Both the position numbers and the translations under genes were made by a program. The notes under the pieces were generated by a model. That model did not search any database and was not told the DNA's origin. It saw only the letters and a list, made by a program, of their open reading frames with translations. A stretch of 64,000 nt of DNA from Tritrichomonas musculus (Eukaryota; Parabasalia; Tritrichomonadida; Tritrichomonadidae), in the NCBI GenBank assembly GCA_039105265.1, contig JAPFFF010000008.1, positions 2,108,001 to 2,172,000 of the forward strand, read 5' to 3'. This document shows positions 1 to 10,923 of this stretch, piece by piece (position 1 is the first letter of the stretch; the number at the start of each line of letters is the position of its first letter).

Positions 1-2
1 GG

Positions 3-3000
3 ATGATTGATTACAAATCAAAAATGATCAACATTTTATCCAAATCAACCCAACTGTTAAAACCGCTTTCAACCGCCATTTCATATGTCCAACAACTTTG
101 TTTTGAAGGTCGAAATGAGTTTGATTCTGTTCGACTTGTAATTTTGCAGTTTGTATCGTTAATCACATCACTGAATGCAATTGCCCGTAAAGCAATTTTT
201 GAGGACATGATGTTTGTGACTTCTTACTTGTCTTTTATATTTGATCCCAACATTGACGTGAAGAAATTTGTCATGAATCAAATTAATGAATATTTGAAGA
301 AATTTTCATCACAAGAAAATCCACAATCGGCGATTATATCGACAATATATTCGATTATTGCTGTGATGAAGACTGATTTCATGCAGGATCGAAATGCACA
401 AATCATCATTGATTTGATTGAATTAATGAATGATGTTTTAGACGTTCATCCCGAAGCAACAAGTGTATTCAGCATGATTGACACTGCTTTATTTGATGCT
501 TTTCAAGAGATAAAGAAGACTTCCAAATGTGAAGAATTCTTCATTTTAAGTATTAAGTTTTTAATTAGAGTGTCACCTAATTTATCTATTCCTGTTCGAA
601 ACAAGGATGTTTTTGAGAAGGCTTCATTTGCTCTTTATGGTTCCAATCCACCTAAAAAAGTTCTTGAATCATTCATTCAATTAATGCTTGCTGATGGAAC
701 GTTTTATTTTTATGTTGATAATGAAATTAACAGGAAATTATCTGGTTGTAAGATAAAGAATAATGTCATGATTCCCGTCATTTTTGAAATCTTTGAAAAA
801 ACTGAATTTCGTGATGATATAGTAAAATTAATGGACCAACTTCTTGATGAACCAAATAACGTCATAGCTTGTCGAACAGCAAACTTTGATAAGCAGCTTC
901 TTCAGCTATATGTAAGTGATTATAAGAACAATGAATATGCACGATCACTATTCACCAAGATTGTTTTAAATTTAACTTCTGTCTCTGTTGTTTTAAGTTA
1001 TGTTTCTTATCTTTCACCATTGAAAAAAGATAATCAACCTTGTCTTCCAAATAACATGCCAATCCTTCTTGATTATTTGGATGAATTGTTATGTAAAACA
1101 CTTGAAACTCAATCAGAAGTGACTCGGCTTCTTCCAATTAAGCAAGAAAAATCACATGTAATTATGCTTGATAATAACAATCCTTCATTTTCATATTGTT
1201 GTTGGCTTTCAATTGACACAATGTTTCCGCAATATTTTCCACAACTATTTCAAGCATTTGATGAAGATAAGAATTTGATTGAAGTTTTCATTTCGATGTA
1301 TAAAATAAAGATTCAAATTGATCCTCAAAAAATTAGTAAATCAATCACACTTGATTTTAATTTGCCAGTTAATCAATGGTCATTTTTAGCACTTTCTTTT
1401 TACACAATTGATGAAAACACAAATGCTATTAAGAGTACAAATTCATCAGTAACAAACAATGACAATATCTCTAATGAAACCTTTGAAGACATGAGTTTTG
1501 CAAGTGGTGGAAATAGTCTTAATATAACCAACATCGATTCCAATAGTTCTGATTTTGAAGACATTTCCGACACTGAAAGTGACGTGACAACTGATTATCA
1601 AGCCGATGCATTGACAAAAAGTTCAAGTAACATTGATTTTTATGAGGCAGCTAATCGTTCAATAGGAAGTATTCAATCTTCTGATGATGTATATGTTGAT
1701 TTAATCATTGATGGAAAAATTGTAGCAACTTCTAAATTCAACAAAAAATACATGGTGAAAGGCAAATGTAAATTTGTATTTTGTGGTACTTTAATGAATT
1801 CTCTTCCTACGAATAATTATACTGTTGTTGGTCCTTTTGCTATTTATGATCTTCTTGATACCAACAAATGTAAGAAGTTAATGAGTGAAGAACAAAGATT
1901 CTTCGGTAGATGTTTATCAACAATTCAACAGCCTCTTTACATTTATCAGCCTTATTCAAATGGTCCACAACAAAGGCAATCATCTTTCAGTGCCATTTTA
2001 ATTAAGAAGTGTAAATTGGAACTTTTGTCACCTTTGTTTAAATTCATTGGTTACAAACTTGAGGATGGAAATGAATATCCAAATTATTTGGATGTTGTTT
2101 TTAAGATTTTTGAAGATTCTTTTCGTTTTGGTTCAATGGTTGAAGAGTCTTATACTTATTCCGGCGGTTTTGGAATGATTGAGCAAGTTTTATTAGAAAA
2201 TGATCCTTCTTTATTAACTTATGATTTATATTTACGATTTTATAATTTGTTACTTGTTCTTCAATCAGATCGATTGAAATCGAATCTTTTGAATTTCATC
2301 ATAATTAATATGAATCTTTGGATTTCTTCACCTAATGAAGATCAAATTAAAATTCAACAACATTGGTTGAATGAAATTTATCCAAATTATATGAAATACA
2401 TTTGTCATTTGGAATCCTTTATGAATTTCTTTAATTTAATCATTTTAAATTATCATGAAAAAACAGACGGTGTCATCATAACTAATCATTTTTCAAATCA
2501 AGTGCCAAAAGACTTTAATAATGAAGAATCAATTAAAATCATGTTTCAAATTTTATATTTATTTGCATTACGAACTTTTGTTTTGAATGATTTTATACTA
2601 ATTGCATCTTATTTATTGAAGACTAATTCGATTTTATTAATTAATTCGATTACGAATTTAATTAAGCAAATCATTAACGAAAAACAATCAGCAATTCAAG
2701 AAATATTCATTCATAAGAAAGCTATAGCATTATTGCATTTAATAATAATAAATGGTTGTCCAGATGCTAGTAAAATTATTATTGAAATCATTATTTTAAT
2801 TCATAGAAAAGTGAAAATTTTGGAAGAAATGACTTTATATGATCATTTGAATGTTCTCATGCATATTATTCCAACGAATGATATGAACAAGAATTATCTT
2901 GATTATCTATTAAATTTAATGAAAACATTAAATGTGCCAGAACTCTTTCCATTATGTTGTTGGGTCGCTTATAATTTTGATAAAAAAGTATCTTATTCTG

Positions 3001-6000
3001 ATCTTTTAAATGGATTGACGCCATCGAGTGATTTTGCACGTGAGCAATTTTGGTCAGTTTGGCCAATTGCTCTTGCATCAAAAAGTGAAGCAACATTTGC
3101 TGATGAAATGATGAAATTCATAGCAATGTGTTCCAAAAATGATTGGGTAATTGTATTTCATACAATTGAAGCTGTTTGCAATATTTTAAAGTCACCTTCA
3201 TCAGTGTTGAAACGATTCTTTATTCGAAAAACATTGAGAATTTTGAACAAAGAAAATATTGACTTTATGGCATATGACATTAATTACATCCAAATTGTAT
3301 ATAACTATATCTTTTATCGTGATATGCGATACAACAGCATCAATATAATGTTCCCTAAGTCGCCTTTTGCTGATGATTTCAATCAAATGCAATTGAACTT
3401 AAATCAAGCTCCTGTAACTCCTTCTGCTAGACATACTCCTAGAAGACGAAAGACTGAAGGTATTAATAGATCAGCTTCACTTTCATTTTCTCCTCTTCAA
3501 GACCCAATTTCAAGTGATTCATTGAGTTCAGCTTTCGTTTCTGATAATGAAAATAATGATTCTGTTACTTCTTCTAATTTAAACGGTCCACCTTCATTAT
3601 CATTGCCGAAAATGTCTGCTCTTGCTTCTGATTTAGAATCAGTAAAACTGTCTGATAAAAGACATTCAACAAGAAAGACTTCAATTAATCTTTCTCCTTT
3701 GTCTCAGCCTCCTTTACTAGCAGCATCACAAATGGTTAACAATGTTCCAATTAATTGTTCATCTTTGGTGATTAAATTAATGTTTAGTGAGCCTGAAATT
3801 CAATGTGGAAAATTCATGTTCGGTATCAGATCTGATCCAGAAACAGGAAAATGGATTGATCGAGACATTTTTAATTATATTCTTCATTTTCTTTTCAAAG
3901 CAAAGACTCAATTCTTCATTCAATTCCAACTTCTGGCGATCTTTTTTGTTCTTCATGGACCTGAAGACAAAAGAGTTACTGATTACATAAAGACCATTAA
4001 AATACCAGATGAATTCAAGCAATCATTGCAACCGTTAATTGATCTAATTTGTTTCAAATTGAAGCAAAATCCAAATAATTCAAATATTGAGTTTTTGTCA
4101 TATATGTCATCATCGAATGCTGATTGCATCTTGAATGGTCTTTCATTTTATGAATCAGGATTAATTCCAATGATATTAAATAGTGAAGAAAAAATAGTCT
4201 CACTGCTGACCAAAGAAATATTGAAATTTGTTCAAAGATGCTATCGTTTTGTAAACAAATTCTTATCGATTCCTCTTAAAAAATGCATTAATTTGTGGGA
4301 AAATGCACAACGTGCTTCTTTCGCAATGGTCATTGGATCAACGTTCAAGAGAGAAAAAGCATGGAAGAATTTGTTTGAATCGTTCTCTATTCCAAATACT
4401 CCATGGGAATCACTTGCTCCTTCAACGCGGCATTACAAACGGAATCAGAAAGGATGCTTCATTGGTTGTCCATTTCTTATCGTTGAAGATTTCAAGTATC
4501 TCAAGTCGAGAGTTGATTTCAACGACGATGAGAATTACTTCGGAATTGAAGGAAACAAACTCTTTCAAATGTATGACTTTAGCATTCATGATGAAAGAGC
4601 AAATTGTCAAATAGTGACAATTGAAAGAATCATTGATGCAATCATCATGATTAACGACCGTGAAGTCAGGTTCTCAATGGTCAATAATAAAACAAAGCAT
4701 TTCAATTTGAACAATATTTCGAGAGTCTGGAGAACATCAGTGCTTCATAACCCAACAGCTTTTGAAATATCATTCAAGACTGGCGATTCTTTCATCGTCA
4801 ATTTTATGAGTGAACAAATATGCTCTCAATTCTACAACCGTTTGTTGCCCAGCCCAAAAACTTTTCAATTAGATTCGGCGGTTATTTCTTGGTTAAATAA
4901 AGAAATATCGAACTTCGAATATTTGATGATTTTGAATTACGCAAGCGGAAGATCATTCAATAATGCTTCACAATATCCGATTTTCCCTTGGATTTTGACT
5001 AACTTTGACTCGCCTGAACTTGACTTAAATGACAAAACTGTTTATAGAGATCTTTCAATGCCTGCTGGTGCACTTTCACCTGAAAAATTAAAGATTCTCG
5101 TTGAAAACATGAGTCGAAAGATGTCTGAAAGTGAACAAAATGTCTCTCAAATTGAAAAAGGAATTGAAAGCTATGAAATTTTTGAGAGAGACAAAGATAA
5201 AGGAAAAGGAAGGAAAAGGAGAAGAAGTAGTAATACTAACAGGAGTCCTAATTCAAGTGCAAGTAGTTCATATACTAAAGATAATGAAGGATTAAATGAA
5301 CCTGAATCAAAAGAAATGTTTTTGTATTCAAAAGCTATGAATAATGCACTTGATGTCTTTACTTATTTAGATCGAATTGAGCCATTTACCGATCTTCATC
5401 AAGTTACTAAAGAAGCCTTCAAAGATCTAAAGAAGTCTTGCTATTCAATAAAACCAACTGATCAAGACATTCAAGATCTTGATTCTAATTTCACTTCAAT
5501 TAAAGAATCATTCCAAACATTGATGAATAACACGAATGTTTTTCATGAACTCATTCCAGAGTTCTACTTTTTCCCCGAATTTCTAACATCAAGGGATGAT
5601 TCAAAGAGTTCTTCCGTTGAACTTCCGAAGTGGGCTTCATCACCTATTGATTTCATCTACAAGCAAAGAAAGGCGCTTGAAAGTGAGCATGTTTCACAGA
5701 ACCTTCATGATTGGATCGATCTTATTTGGGGATACAAGCAGAAAGGGATTACAAAACTTGATAGTTTTAACAATTACGATCCAAGATTGTATGACAATGC
5801 AACAACCACGTTGAAACCGAAAGATAAACCGGCACTTTTGGAAATTGAAAGAGCCAAAATATTGAATGGCCAAATACCAAGTCAATTGTTCACTGCTCCT
5901 CATCCAATTCGGTCAATGAAAGACCCAACAGTGAGTTATTCTGATGTTCCTTTCGTATTAAAGACAGATGTACGAAATGTCGTCTTTGCTTCTTATTACA

Positions 6001-7124
6001 CTGAGAAAGAAGTCATTCTTTCATCAGCTTCAATGTCGCCTTCACAATCGACCAATCAACTTTCATCGCATTTTCATCCATTTTCATGTTTTAGAGTTTC
6101 GATGATTGATGAAAGCTACACCAAGACAACATTTGATGTGAGACAAACGTTCGGCAGTGAGACTGAGAATAATAGTTCGACAAACAACAGTCTTGGTGGC
6201 AACCTAAAGAAAAGTGTTTCTGCGAGTAGTTTGAATTCGTTTGGTAATGTTAAAAAGAGCACATCTGCGTGTAACTTGAATGGAATGAACAATAGTTCGA
6301 GTCATAACAACATTAATAGCAATGCCAATGATTTGCCATTTGAATTTGAAATGGAGACTGTTGATCGTTTTGAATTCAATGATAAAGTGAAGATTCCCAT
6401 TAAAAACATGCGATTTGTCGGGTTCAATGACAGCATTGTTATTGGTGGTCTGGCCTCCTATGTCATTTTACAAAACCAAACAAAACATCTTACTAAACAA
6501 TTCTTGTGTATCGCTGCTGACAATAAATGGTTGTTGGCAGTTTGTGCTGATTATATTATTTATCTTTTTTCTCGAACTTGTCTCGATACGCCTAAAATGC
6601 TCTTCCATTTTTATCGAGAGTTTCCTTGCTCTGCTGCTGTTAACAACAAGTTCCACGTGTTCATAATCGGCACCAAAGATGGATTCTTGTCGATCTATCA
6701 AATAAAGAAAAAGACAACAATTACAACAATCGACATTGATGGTTTCTTGCCTAGAAGGATTGTAATCACTCCTTCTTGGGGATTCATCTTGACTTTTGCT
6801 GCAAAAATTGTAGATAACAAGCGTACTTACGCTTTGTTCTTGCATTCGATTAATGGCTCGTTCATTAGATCTGTGACTCTCTCTTATGAAATAACTGCAA
6901 TGACTGCAATGAAATCAAGATCTGGATTCGATTACGTTGCTATTGCTAATAGAAATGGAGCTGTCTTCGTGTTCGAGGCTTATTCATTGTCTATTGAAAA
7001 ACCAGCTATGAAACTTGATTCACCAGCTGTGTCTTTGAATTATAATAAGAAATTGAAATGTTTGGTAGCTGTGGCTTCTGATGGTACGATTAACTTCCAA
7101 CAAATTGAGAAGATCTTATCATAA
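3..7124 (+). CDS. BEACH-domain trafficking protein (PH-BEACH-WD40), probably 5'-incomplete
   Basis: Large scaffold of the neurobeachin/LYST/LvsA family, which acts in vesicle and lysosome traffic. The 2373-residue frame opens at the window edge, so the true start may lie upstream. A long helical, armadillo-like N-terminal part is interrupted by a lectin-like module (around residues 390-620, with PSFSYCCWLSI near its start). A PH-BEACH region follows at about 1535-1615. The BEACH core starts near 1629 with the diagnostic ISNFEYLMILN, SQYPIFPWIL and YRDLSMPAGAL motifs and ends near 1971 after LPKWASSPIDFI and WIDLIWGYKQKG. It carries a low-complexity basic/Ser insert near 1730-1765. The last 250 residues are WD40-like. 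Serine/asparagine-rich linkers lie near 480-560 and 1140-1250. The stop codon reads TAAA, which fits a trichomonad poly(A) signal, and A-rich runs follow. Family assignment is firm; the individual cargo or role is unknown. Confidence 0.93.
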   Translation: MIDYKSKMINILSKSTQLLKPLSTAISYVQQLCFEGRNEFDSVRLVILQFVSLITSLNAIARKAIFEDMMFVTSYLSFIFDPNIDVKKFVMNQINEYLKKFSSQENPQSAIISTIYSIIAVMKTDFMQDRNAQIIIDLIELMNDVLDVHPEATSVFSMIDTALFDAFQEIKKTSKCEEFFILSIKFLIRVSPNLSIPVRNKDVFEKASFALYGSNPPKKVLESFIQLMLADGTFYFYVDNEINRKLSGCKIKNNVMIPVIFEIFEKTEFRDDIVKLMDQLLDEPNNVIACRTANFDKQLLQLYVSDYKNNEYARSLFTKIVLNLTSVSVVLSYVSYLSPLKKDNQPCLPNNMPILLDYLDELLCKTLETQSEVTRLLPIKQEKSHVIMLDNNNPSFSYCCWLSIDTMFPQYFPQLFQAFDEDKNLIEVFISMYKIKIQIDPQKISKSITLDFNLPVNQWSFLALSFYTIDENTNAIKSTNSSVTNNDNISNETFEDMSFASGGNSLNITNIDSNSSDFEDISDTESDVTTDYQADALTKSSSNIDFYEAANRSIGSIQSSDDVYVDLIIDGKIVATSKFNKKYMVKGKCKFVFCGTLMNSLPTNNYTVVGPFAIYDLLDTNKCKKLMSEEQRFFGRCLSTIQQPLYIYQPYSNGPQQRQSSFSAILIKKCKLELLSPLFKFIGYKLEDGNEYPNYLDVVFKIFEDSFRFGSMVEESYTYSGGFGMIEQVLLENDPSLLTYDLYLRFYNLLLVLQSDRLKSNLLNFIIINMNLWISSPNEDQIKIQQHWLNEIYPNYMKYICHLESFMNFFNLIILNYHEKTDGVIITNHFSNQVPKDFNNEESIKIMFQILYLFALRTFVLNDFILIASYLLKTNSILLINSITNLIKQIINEKQSAIQEIFIHKKAIALLHLIIINGCPDASKIIIEIIILIHRKVKILEEMTLYDHLNVLMHIIPTNDMNKNYLDYLLNLMKTLNVPELFPLCCWVAYNFDKKVSYSDLLNGLTPSSDFAREQFWSVWPIALASKSEATFADEMMKFIAMCSKNDWVIVFHTIEAVCNILKSPSSVLKRFFIRKTLRILNKENIDFMAYDINYIQIVYNYIFYRDMRYNSINIMFPKSPFADDFNQMQLNLNQAPVTPSARHTPRRRKTEGINRSASLSFSPLQDPISSDSLSSAFVSDNENNDSVTSSNLNGPPSLSLPKMSALASDLESVKLSDKRHSTRKTSINLSPLSQPPLLAASQMVNNVPINCSSLVIKLMFSEPEIQCGKFMFGIRSDPETGKWIDRDIFNYILHFLFKAKTQFFIQFQLLAIFFVLHGPEDKRVTDYIKTIKIPDEFKQSLQPLIDLICFKLKQNPNNSNIEFLSYMSSSNADCILNGLSFYESGLIPMILNSEEKIVSLLTKEILKFVQRCYRFVNKFLSIPLKKCINLWENAQRASFAMVIGSTFKREKAWKNLFESFSIPNTPWESLAPSTRHYKRNQKGCFIGCPFLIVEDFKYLKSRVDFNDDENYFGIEGNKLFQMYDFSIHDERANCQIVTIERIIDAIIMINDREVRFSMVNNKTKHFNLNNISRVWRTSVLHNPTAFEISFKTGDSFIVNFMSEQICSQFYNRLLPSPKTFQLDSAVISWLNKEISNFEYLMILNYASGRSFNNASQYPIFPWILTNFDSPELDLNDKTVYRDLSMPAGALSPEKLKILVENMSRKMSESEQNVSQIEKGIESYEIFERDKDKGKGRKRRRSSNTNRSPNSSASSSYTKDNEGLNEPESKEMFLYSKAMNNALDVFTYLDRIEPFTDLHQVTKEAFKDLKKSCYSIKPTDQDIQDLDSNFTSIKESFQTLMNNTNVFHELIPEFYFFPEFLTSRDDSKSSSVELPKWASSPIDFIYKQRKALESEHVSQNLHDWIDLIWGYKQKGITKLDSFNNYDPRLYDNATTTLKPKDKPALLEIERAKILNGQIPSQLFTAPHPIRSMKDPTVSYSDVPFVLKTDVRNVVFASYYTEKEVILSSASMSPSQSTNQLSSHFHPFSCFRVSMIDESYTKTTFDVRQTFGSETENNSSTNNSLGGNLKKSVSASSLNSFGNVKKSTSACNLNGMNNSSSHNNINSNANDLPFEFEMETVDRFEFNDKVKIPIKNMRFVGFNDSIVIGGLASYVILQNQTKHLTKQFLCIAADNKWLLAVCADYIIYLFSRTCLDTPKMLFHFYREFPCSAAVNNKFHVFIIGTKDGFLSIYQIKKKTTITTIDIDGFLPRRIVITPSWGFILTFAAKIVDNKRTYALFLHSINGSFIRSVTLSYEITAMTAMKSRSGFDYVAIANRNGAVFVFEAYSLSIEKPAMKLDSPAVSLNYNKKLKCLVAVASDGTINFQQIEKILS

Positions 7125-7359
7125 AAAAAAAAATGTTTTTTAATCTCGATGTTAATAAATAGAAATAAAAGAAAAAAAAAAAAAAAAAAATAAATTAATT
7201 TTATCTTTTCTAATTTTGTTCTTTTCTGAAAAATTTAATAACAATTTTGAATAGTTTATTTTGCTAATTACATTTGAGATTTTGTAAAATTTAAAGTAAA
7301 CATAGATATGATTTTAAAACAAAAGAAGATAAAGAAGAGATACATGGAAGATATTCAGT

Positions 7360-8052
7360 TGTCTCTTTCGTAATTTACGCCAAAAATCATGAAAAAGAGT
7401 ATGTTTGCAAAAATACTTTGGGCTATTTTTCAGAAAATAAAAGATATATAGAAAAATATTTTTATCACGAAGTTACTGTTCTTGCTCTCTATCATCATCA
7501 AGCTATTGTGCCATTTCTTGGAATATTTATCTTGAATTCATGGAAAGAGGTTCACTTGAAGACTTTATCAAAAAGAATCATGTGTCACCTGATCCATTAT
7601 TTGATAGTACACTTAAATTTATAAATTCATATGAAATTGCACTTGATGAGATTATCTTCATTCAAAAGATATTTTCAATCGAGACCTCAAAACAGAAAAT
7701 AATCTTCTTGATTCGCAACTTCATCTATATGTTACAGATTTTGGTACAGCAAAAGCGATCGATAGTGATCACTCTTCACAAACTGTGAAGCAAACAACAT
7801 GTCGTATTGGTAAATGATAGACCGAAATTAACATCAAATCTAGCCTTAAATGAACACTTAAAAAACCTCATTACTCGATGCTGGTCTGGTGAACCACAAA
7901 AAAGGTCAACATTCTCAGATATTTGTGATCTTCTTGTATCAAATGATTTTTTTATAAAAGACATTGATAAAAATTTATTTGATTCTTATATAAATTATCT
8001 TGATTCATTCCCAGAAATAAAAGCCAGAATCAATACAAGATTTGGTTCATAA
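7360..8052 (+). pseudogene. Decayed protein kinase (TKL/Ser-Thr-like) gene
   Basis: Kinase hallmarks occur in order but in three different frames. Near 7415-7540 is the N-lobe (EVTVLALYHHQAIVPFLGIF, the alpha-C/beta-4 region). Near 7540-7580 is a hinge-like segment, MERGSLEDFIKK, in a second frame. Near 7656-7760, in a third frame, are [15 protein letters not shown] and VTDFGTAKA, the catalytic and DFG loops; the usual His of HRD is Asn here. From 7807 the C-lobe (LITRCWSGEPQKRSTF) continues to a clean stop at 8052. At least two frameshifts and the loss of the ATP-loop region make this a broken host gene. The RCWxxxPxxRPTF-like end is typical of the tyrosine-kinase-like family that trichomonads carry in hundreds of copies. 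It lies only about 240 bp after the BEACH gene and is probably no longer expressed as a kinase. Confidence 0.8.
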
Positions 8053-8421
8053 ATAAATTTTAAATTAATATTGTTTTCATTTAAATAAAATATAATCGAT
8101 ACAGTCATATGACCATTTGTTAATTTTGCTCTTGATATTTTGATGATTATATTAGATTTCATGAACAAGCAGTTTATGAATAAAATTTTTTATCATATCA
8201 TATTTTATATGTAAACATATATGCTAAAATTCGTACATATACTTGATATACTAAAAAATATAAAATATTATCAGAATAGTATGGTATTATTTTCATTTCT
8301 CCCAATGTTATATAAGTATATATCAGTAAAAATAATATTATACTATTAGAAAAGTTTATAAAAATCTAATATCTCATCAAAAATTATTGAAATTTAAATA
8401 AATAATAAAATAATGAAAATA
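8053..8421. other. Intergenic, no gene seen
   Basis: Very AT-rich DNA between the kinase remnant and the convergent minus-strand gene. I see only short A/T runs and no coding frame or structured repeat. Confidence 0.6.
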
Positions 8422-9384
8422 TTATAGGCATGTTTTTGCATTGAATATTAAATAGTTTGTTCTTCCCAATTCTCTATTAGTTTTGGCTTGTTGCATAATT
8501 AATTCGTTGTAAGCTTTTTCTTCAGGACTATTATCGGGTGGAAAAACAGCAAAAGGTGGCTGTTTGCTAACAACTTGCTTATATAATTTATCTGGAGGTG
8601 GAGTTTTACCTCGGTGGAAATCATCACAGAAATTATCCATGTAATTTGTAGACCAAAATGAATCAAATCTTCCAACATCTCTTCTTCGCAATGATCGTGA
8701 TTGTGGATGAATTTTTAATTGTTTATGAGTTGTAGAGTAAATATGGTCTTCGCTTAACTTTTCTTTTGTAAGACGTCCTTCAACAACTGGATTTAACTCT
8801 GGATGTTTTCGAATTGGGTCGATTGGATAGTTGTTTGCCTTTTTTTCAACCCATTTTAAGAGTTCATTGAGCAATTTTTCATTTTGTTCACATGCCCCTG
8901 CAACACGTTTGACAACTGATGGAACAAGGAGCTGTTTAGCAATAAATAAGGCGTAATTGACAACTTCTTGAGGTTGAGCTGTATAAGGTTTTGTGTATCC
9001 AAATACTCCATCTTTAATTCCATCCGATGCAAATTTATGTTTGTTCATTGGGCGCTGTGAATGTTCTCCAAATATTGCACGATTAAAGTCTATTGTAGCG
9101 GTAGCTGATTGAATAACAAGTTCTGGTCTTCTACGTGCTGTAGTCATTGGCCTGAAATCTCTAGTTTTAGATCCATCTCCTCTTGTTCTTAGAAAATTAA
9201 ATAATTTATTGCGTTTTGAATCTTTTTGGATTAGAGCCCAATTGTGAATTGGATTAATGTACTCTTCTTTGAAACTCGATTGAATTAATTGATCTTCATC
9301 ATCATGGATAGGTCTACTTCGTTCCATTTCATTAATATATCGTTCATTGGTCTTTAATGAGTAATTCACGCAATGTAGCGCCAT
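8422..9384 (-). CDS. Conserved-looking hypothetical protein, 320 aa
   Basis: I do not recognise this protein. It starts at an ATG (MALHCVNYSL) and has balanced, coding-like composition: charged, rich in Arg, Pro and Asn, with no membrane segment or signal peptide. It contains basic stretches (TTARRRPEL, RSLRRRDVGRF), a helical middle (about residues 125-175) and a proline-rich stretch, KTPPPDKL. The lack of domains and the many Tyr/Pro/Arg turns recall small axonemal or microtubule-associated proteins, but that is only a guess. A single frame with a clear stop, and A-rich DNA just before the ATG, support a real gene. Confidence 0.75.
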   Translation of the reverse strand: MALHCVNYSLKTNERYINEMERSRPIHDDEDQLIQSSFKEEYINPIHNWALIQKDSKRNKLFNFLRTRGDGSKTRDFRPMTTARRRPELVIQSATATIDFNRAIFGEHSQRPMNKHKFASDGIKDGVFGYTKPYTAQPQEVVNYALFIAKQLLVPSVVKRVAGACEQNEKLLNELLKWVEKKANNYPIDPIRKHPELNPVVEGRLTKEKLSEDHIYSTTHKQLKIHPQSRSLRRRDVGRFDSFWSTNYMDNFCDDFHRGKTPPPDKLYKQVVSKQPPFAVFPPDNSPEEKAYNELIMQQAKTNRELGRTNYLIFNAKTCL

Positions 9385-9743
9385 TTTTTGTTCGTTATTT
9401 TGAATTTGATAAATCGCAAAAAATTGAAAACCATCTAAGAAAAATTCAATAAAATGAAAACGTTTTTTTCAATATTCTATACAATTTGCATTGTATTATA
9501 AATAATTAATATCTTTTAAAATTTATTTACTAAAAAGAAAAAAATGAGAGAAAATTAACATATGGAATAATTATTTGTTGTTTAAGCATAAATTTCAAAT
9601 AATATTCATATTATAATCATTAGGAATGCCAGCATGCAGGAATTATAAAAAAAAAATACGCCTTTTAGAGAGAAGAAACAATATATAAGAGTTATATAAA
9701 CTATAAAAGCAAATAATTAATTATTTAAAATTGTTTACTAATT
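9385..9743. other. Intergenic, no gene seen
   Basis: AT-rich spacer between two minus-strand genes. It should hold the promoter of the 320-aa gene near 9385-9450, but I can name no clear initiator motif. Confidence 0.5.
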
Positions 9744-10118
9744 TCAAAGAGTTTCAAAGTAAGTAACAGAACGTTCTGGAAAAGCACCATGATCGTCATG
9801 AACATAAAAATGATTCCAATGTATTTTAACTTTTTGGCCTGGCTTTAATGCTTTAACTTTTTCTAAATATTCTGGATGAATCTTATTTGATTCAGAAGAT
9901 TGCTTCAAATCCCATAAAAATTCTTCTTGTTTATCATCTCCATATTCACCAAGTTTTTCATATTTTTCATATTTGTCAATGTGGAAGTGAGCAATATCAG
10001 TAGCATGATCACAATTGTCTGGGCAATCGGCTGTCATAAAATGGCATGGATGATGTTCAATGCCCTTGAACGTTGCAGTAACTTCGTTGACGCACAATAC
10101 ATCTTTCTGGACTGGCAT
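9744..10118 (-). CDS. Small Cys/His-rich hypothetical protein, 124 aa
   Basis: The first ATG of this frame is at 10118 (MPVQKDVLCV). The open frame further upstream lacks an ATG and spells a hydrophobic stretch that I take to be non-coding. The product is acidic and His/Cys-rich. HHPCHFMTADCPDNCDHA (about residues 22-40) followed by AHFHIDKY looks like a metal-binding cluster. The end, PGQKVKIHWNHFYVHDDHG, is also His-rich. No membrane segment follows the chosen start, so it is probably cytosolic. I do not recognise the family; a small metal-binding beta-barrel is an inference from the residue pattern only. Confidence 0.7.
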   Translation of the reverse strand: MPVQKDVLCVNEVTATFKGIEHHPCHFMTADCPDNCDHATDIAHFHIDKYEKYEKLGEYGDDKQEEFLWDLKQSSESNKIHPEYLEKVKALKPGQKVKIHWNHFYVHDDHGAFPERSVTYFETL

Positions 10119-10530
10119 TATATAAAAGTGAACTAAAATTAAACATAAAAAAATTATATGAATTCTGCACCTCACCAAACTGGCATTAGAAATAAATTTT
10201 TCTAATAAAAAAATTTAAATAAAATCCGTTCATTCATATAGAATTTGTGAAATAATTATTAAAATAATTTAAAAAACTATAATATAATGGTTAATATAAT
10301 GGTAAATATAATATTATTTCAAAATATTAATTACTAAAAATCAATATACAAAAAAAAATATATATTGAAAGAAAGTTTCTAAACAGCCTTTCAAATAAAT
10401 CTAGATTTCAATCAAAATTTTTATTTCGTATAATATATATATTATATTGTATTTGTATTTTCGGGAAAAGTTTAGGTCAATAAAGAATATTTTTCACCTT
10501 ACCTATCCATTTTGTTATATAATAATTAAA
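10119..10530. other. Intergenic, AT-rich
   Basis: No coding frame. It contains simple A/T runs, and the copy ...ataatggttaatataatggtaaat... near 10280-10305 forms a short direct repeat. Confidence 0.5.
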
Positions 10531-10923
10531 GTGGCGGGAAAAAGTTGCCAAAGGCGGGAAATAGTTGCCAACGATGACCTTTTTAAGGATATATTTTAAT
10601 GAAAGTTATAATTAATTATATTTAAATTATATTAAATATTATTAATATGTAATAAAAAGTAATAATTAAAAAAATATGAAGATATATATATATCTTATAT
10701 TCAATGCTCAATTGAAATGCTAAGAAAAAGTTAACATAAAAATTTTTAAAAAATTTAAAAAAATTTGTTTAAAAAAATGAAACATAAACATTTTTTTATA
10801 ATTTAAAATGCAACAAATAATGAAACAATGATTTCTTTTTTATATCGCATTGTTTAAATGCTGAAAAAATGCTTTTAAGGCCACCGTTGGCAACTTTTTC
10901 CTGTCGTCGGCAACTTTTTCATG
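10531..10923. repeat. Foldback element with paired GTTGCCAA ends
   Basis: The left end carries two tandem GGCGGGAAA(A/T)AGTTGCCAA units (10533-10571). The right end carries their inverse, two copies of GTTGGCAACTTTTTC-type sequence (10884-10921). About 310 bp of plain AT-rich DNA lie between them. GC-rich, doubled, inverted ends in an AT-rich background look like the termini of a small non-autonomous transposon or a binding-site pair. No target duplication is obvious. Confidence 0.6.

Noticed and set aside
6468-6845. 125-codon minus-strand frame inside the BEACH gene
   Set aside because: Shadow of the WD40 region of a firm gene on the other strand.
10119-10178. Upstream extension of the 124-aa gene giving a signal-peptide-like start
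   Set aside because: The extension lacks an ATG (it would start at TTG), so the hydrophobic stretch is probably not translated.
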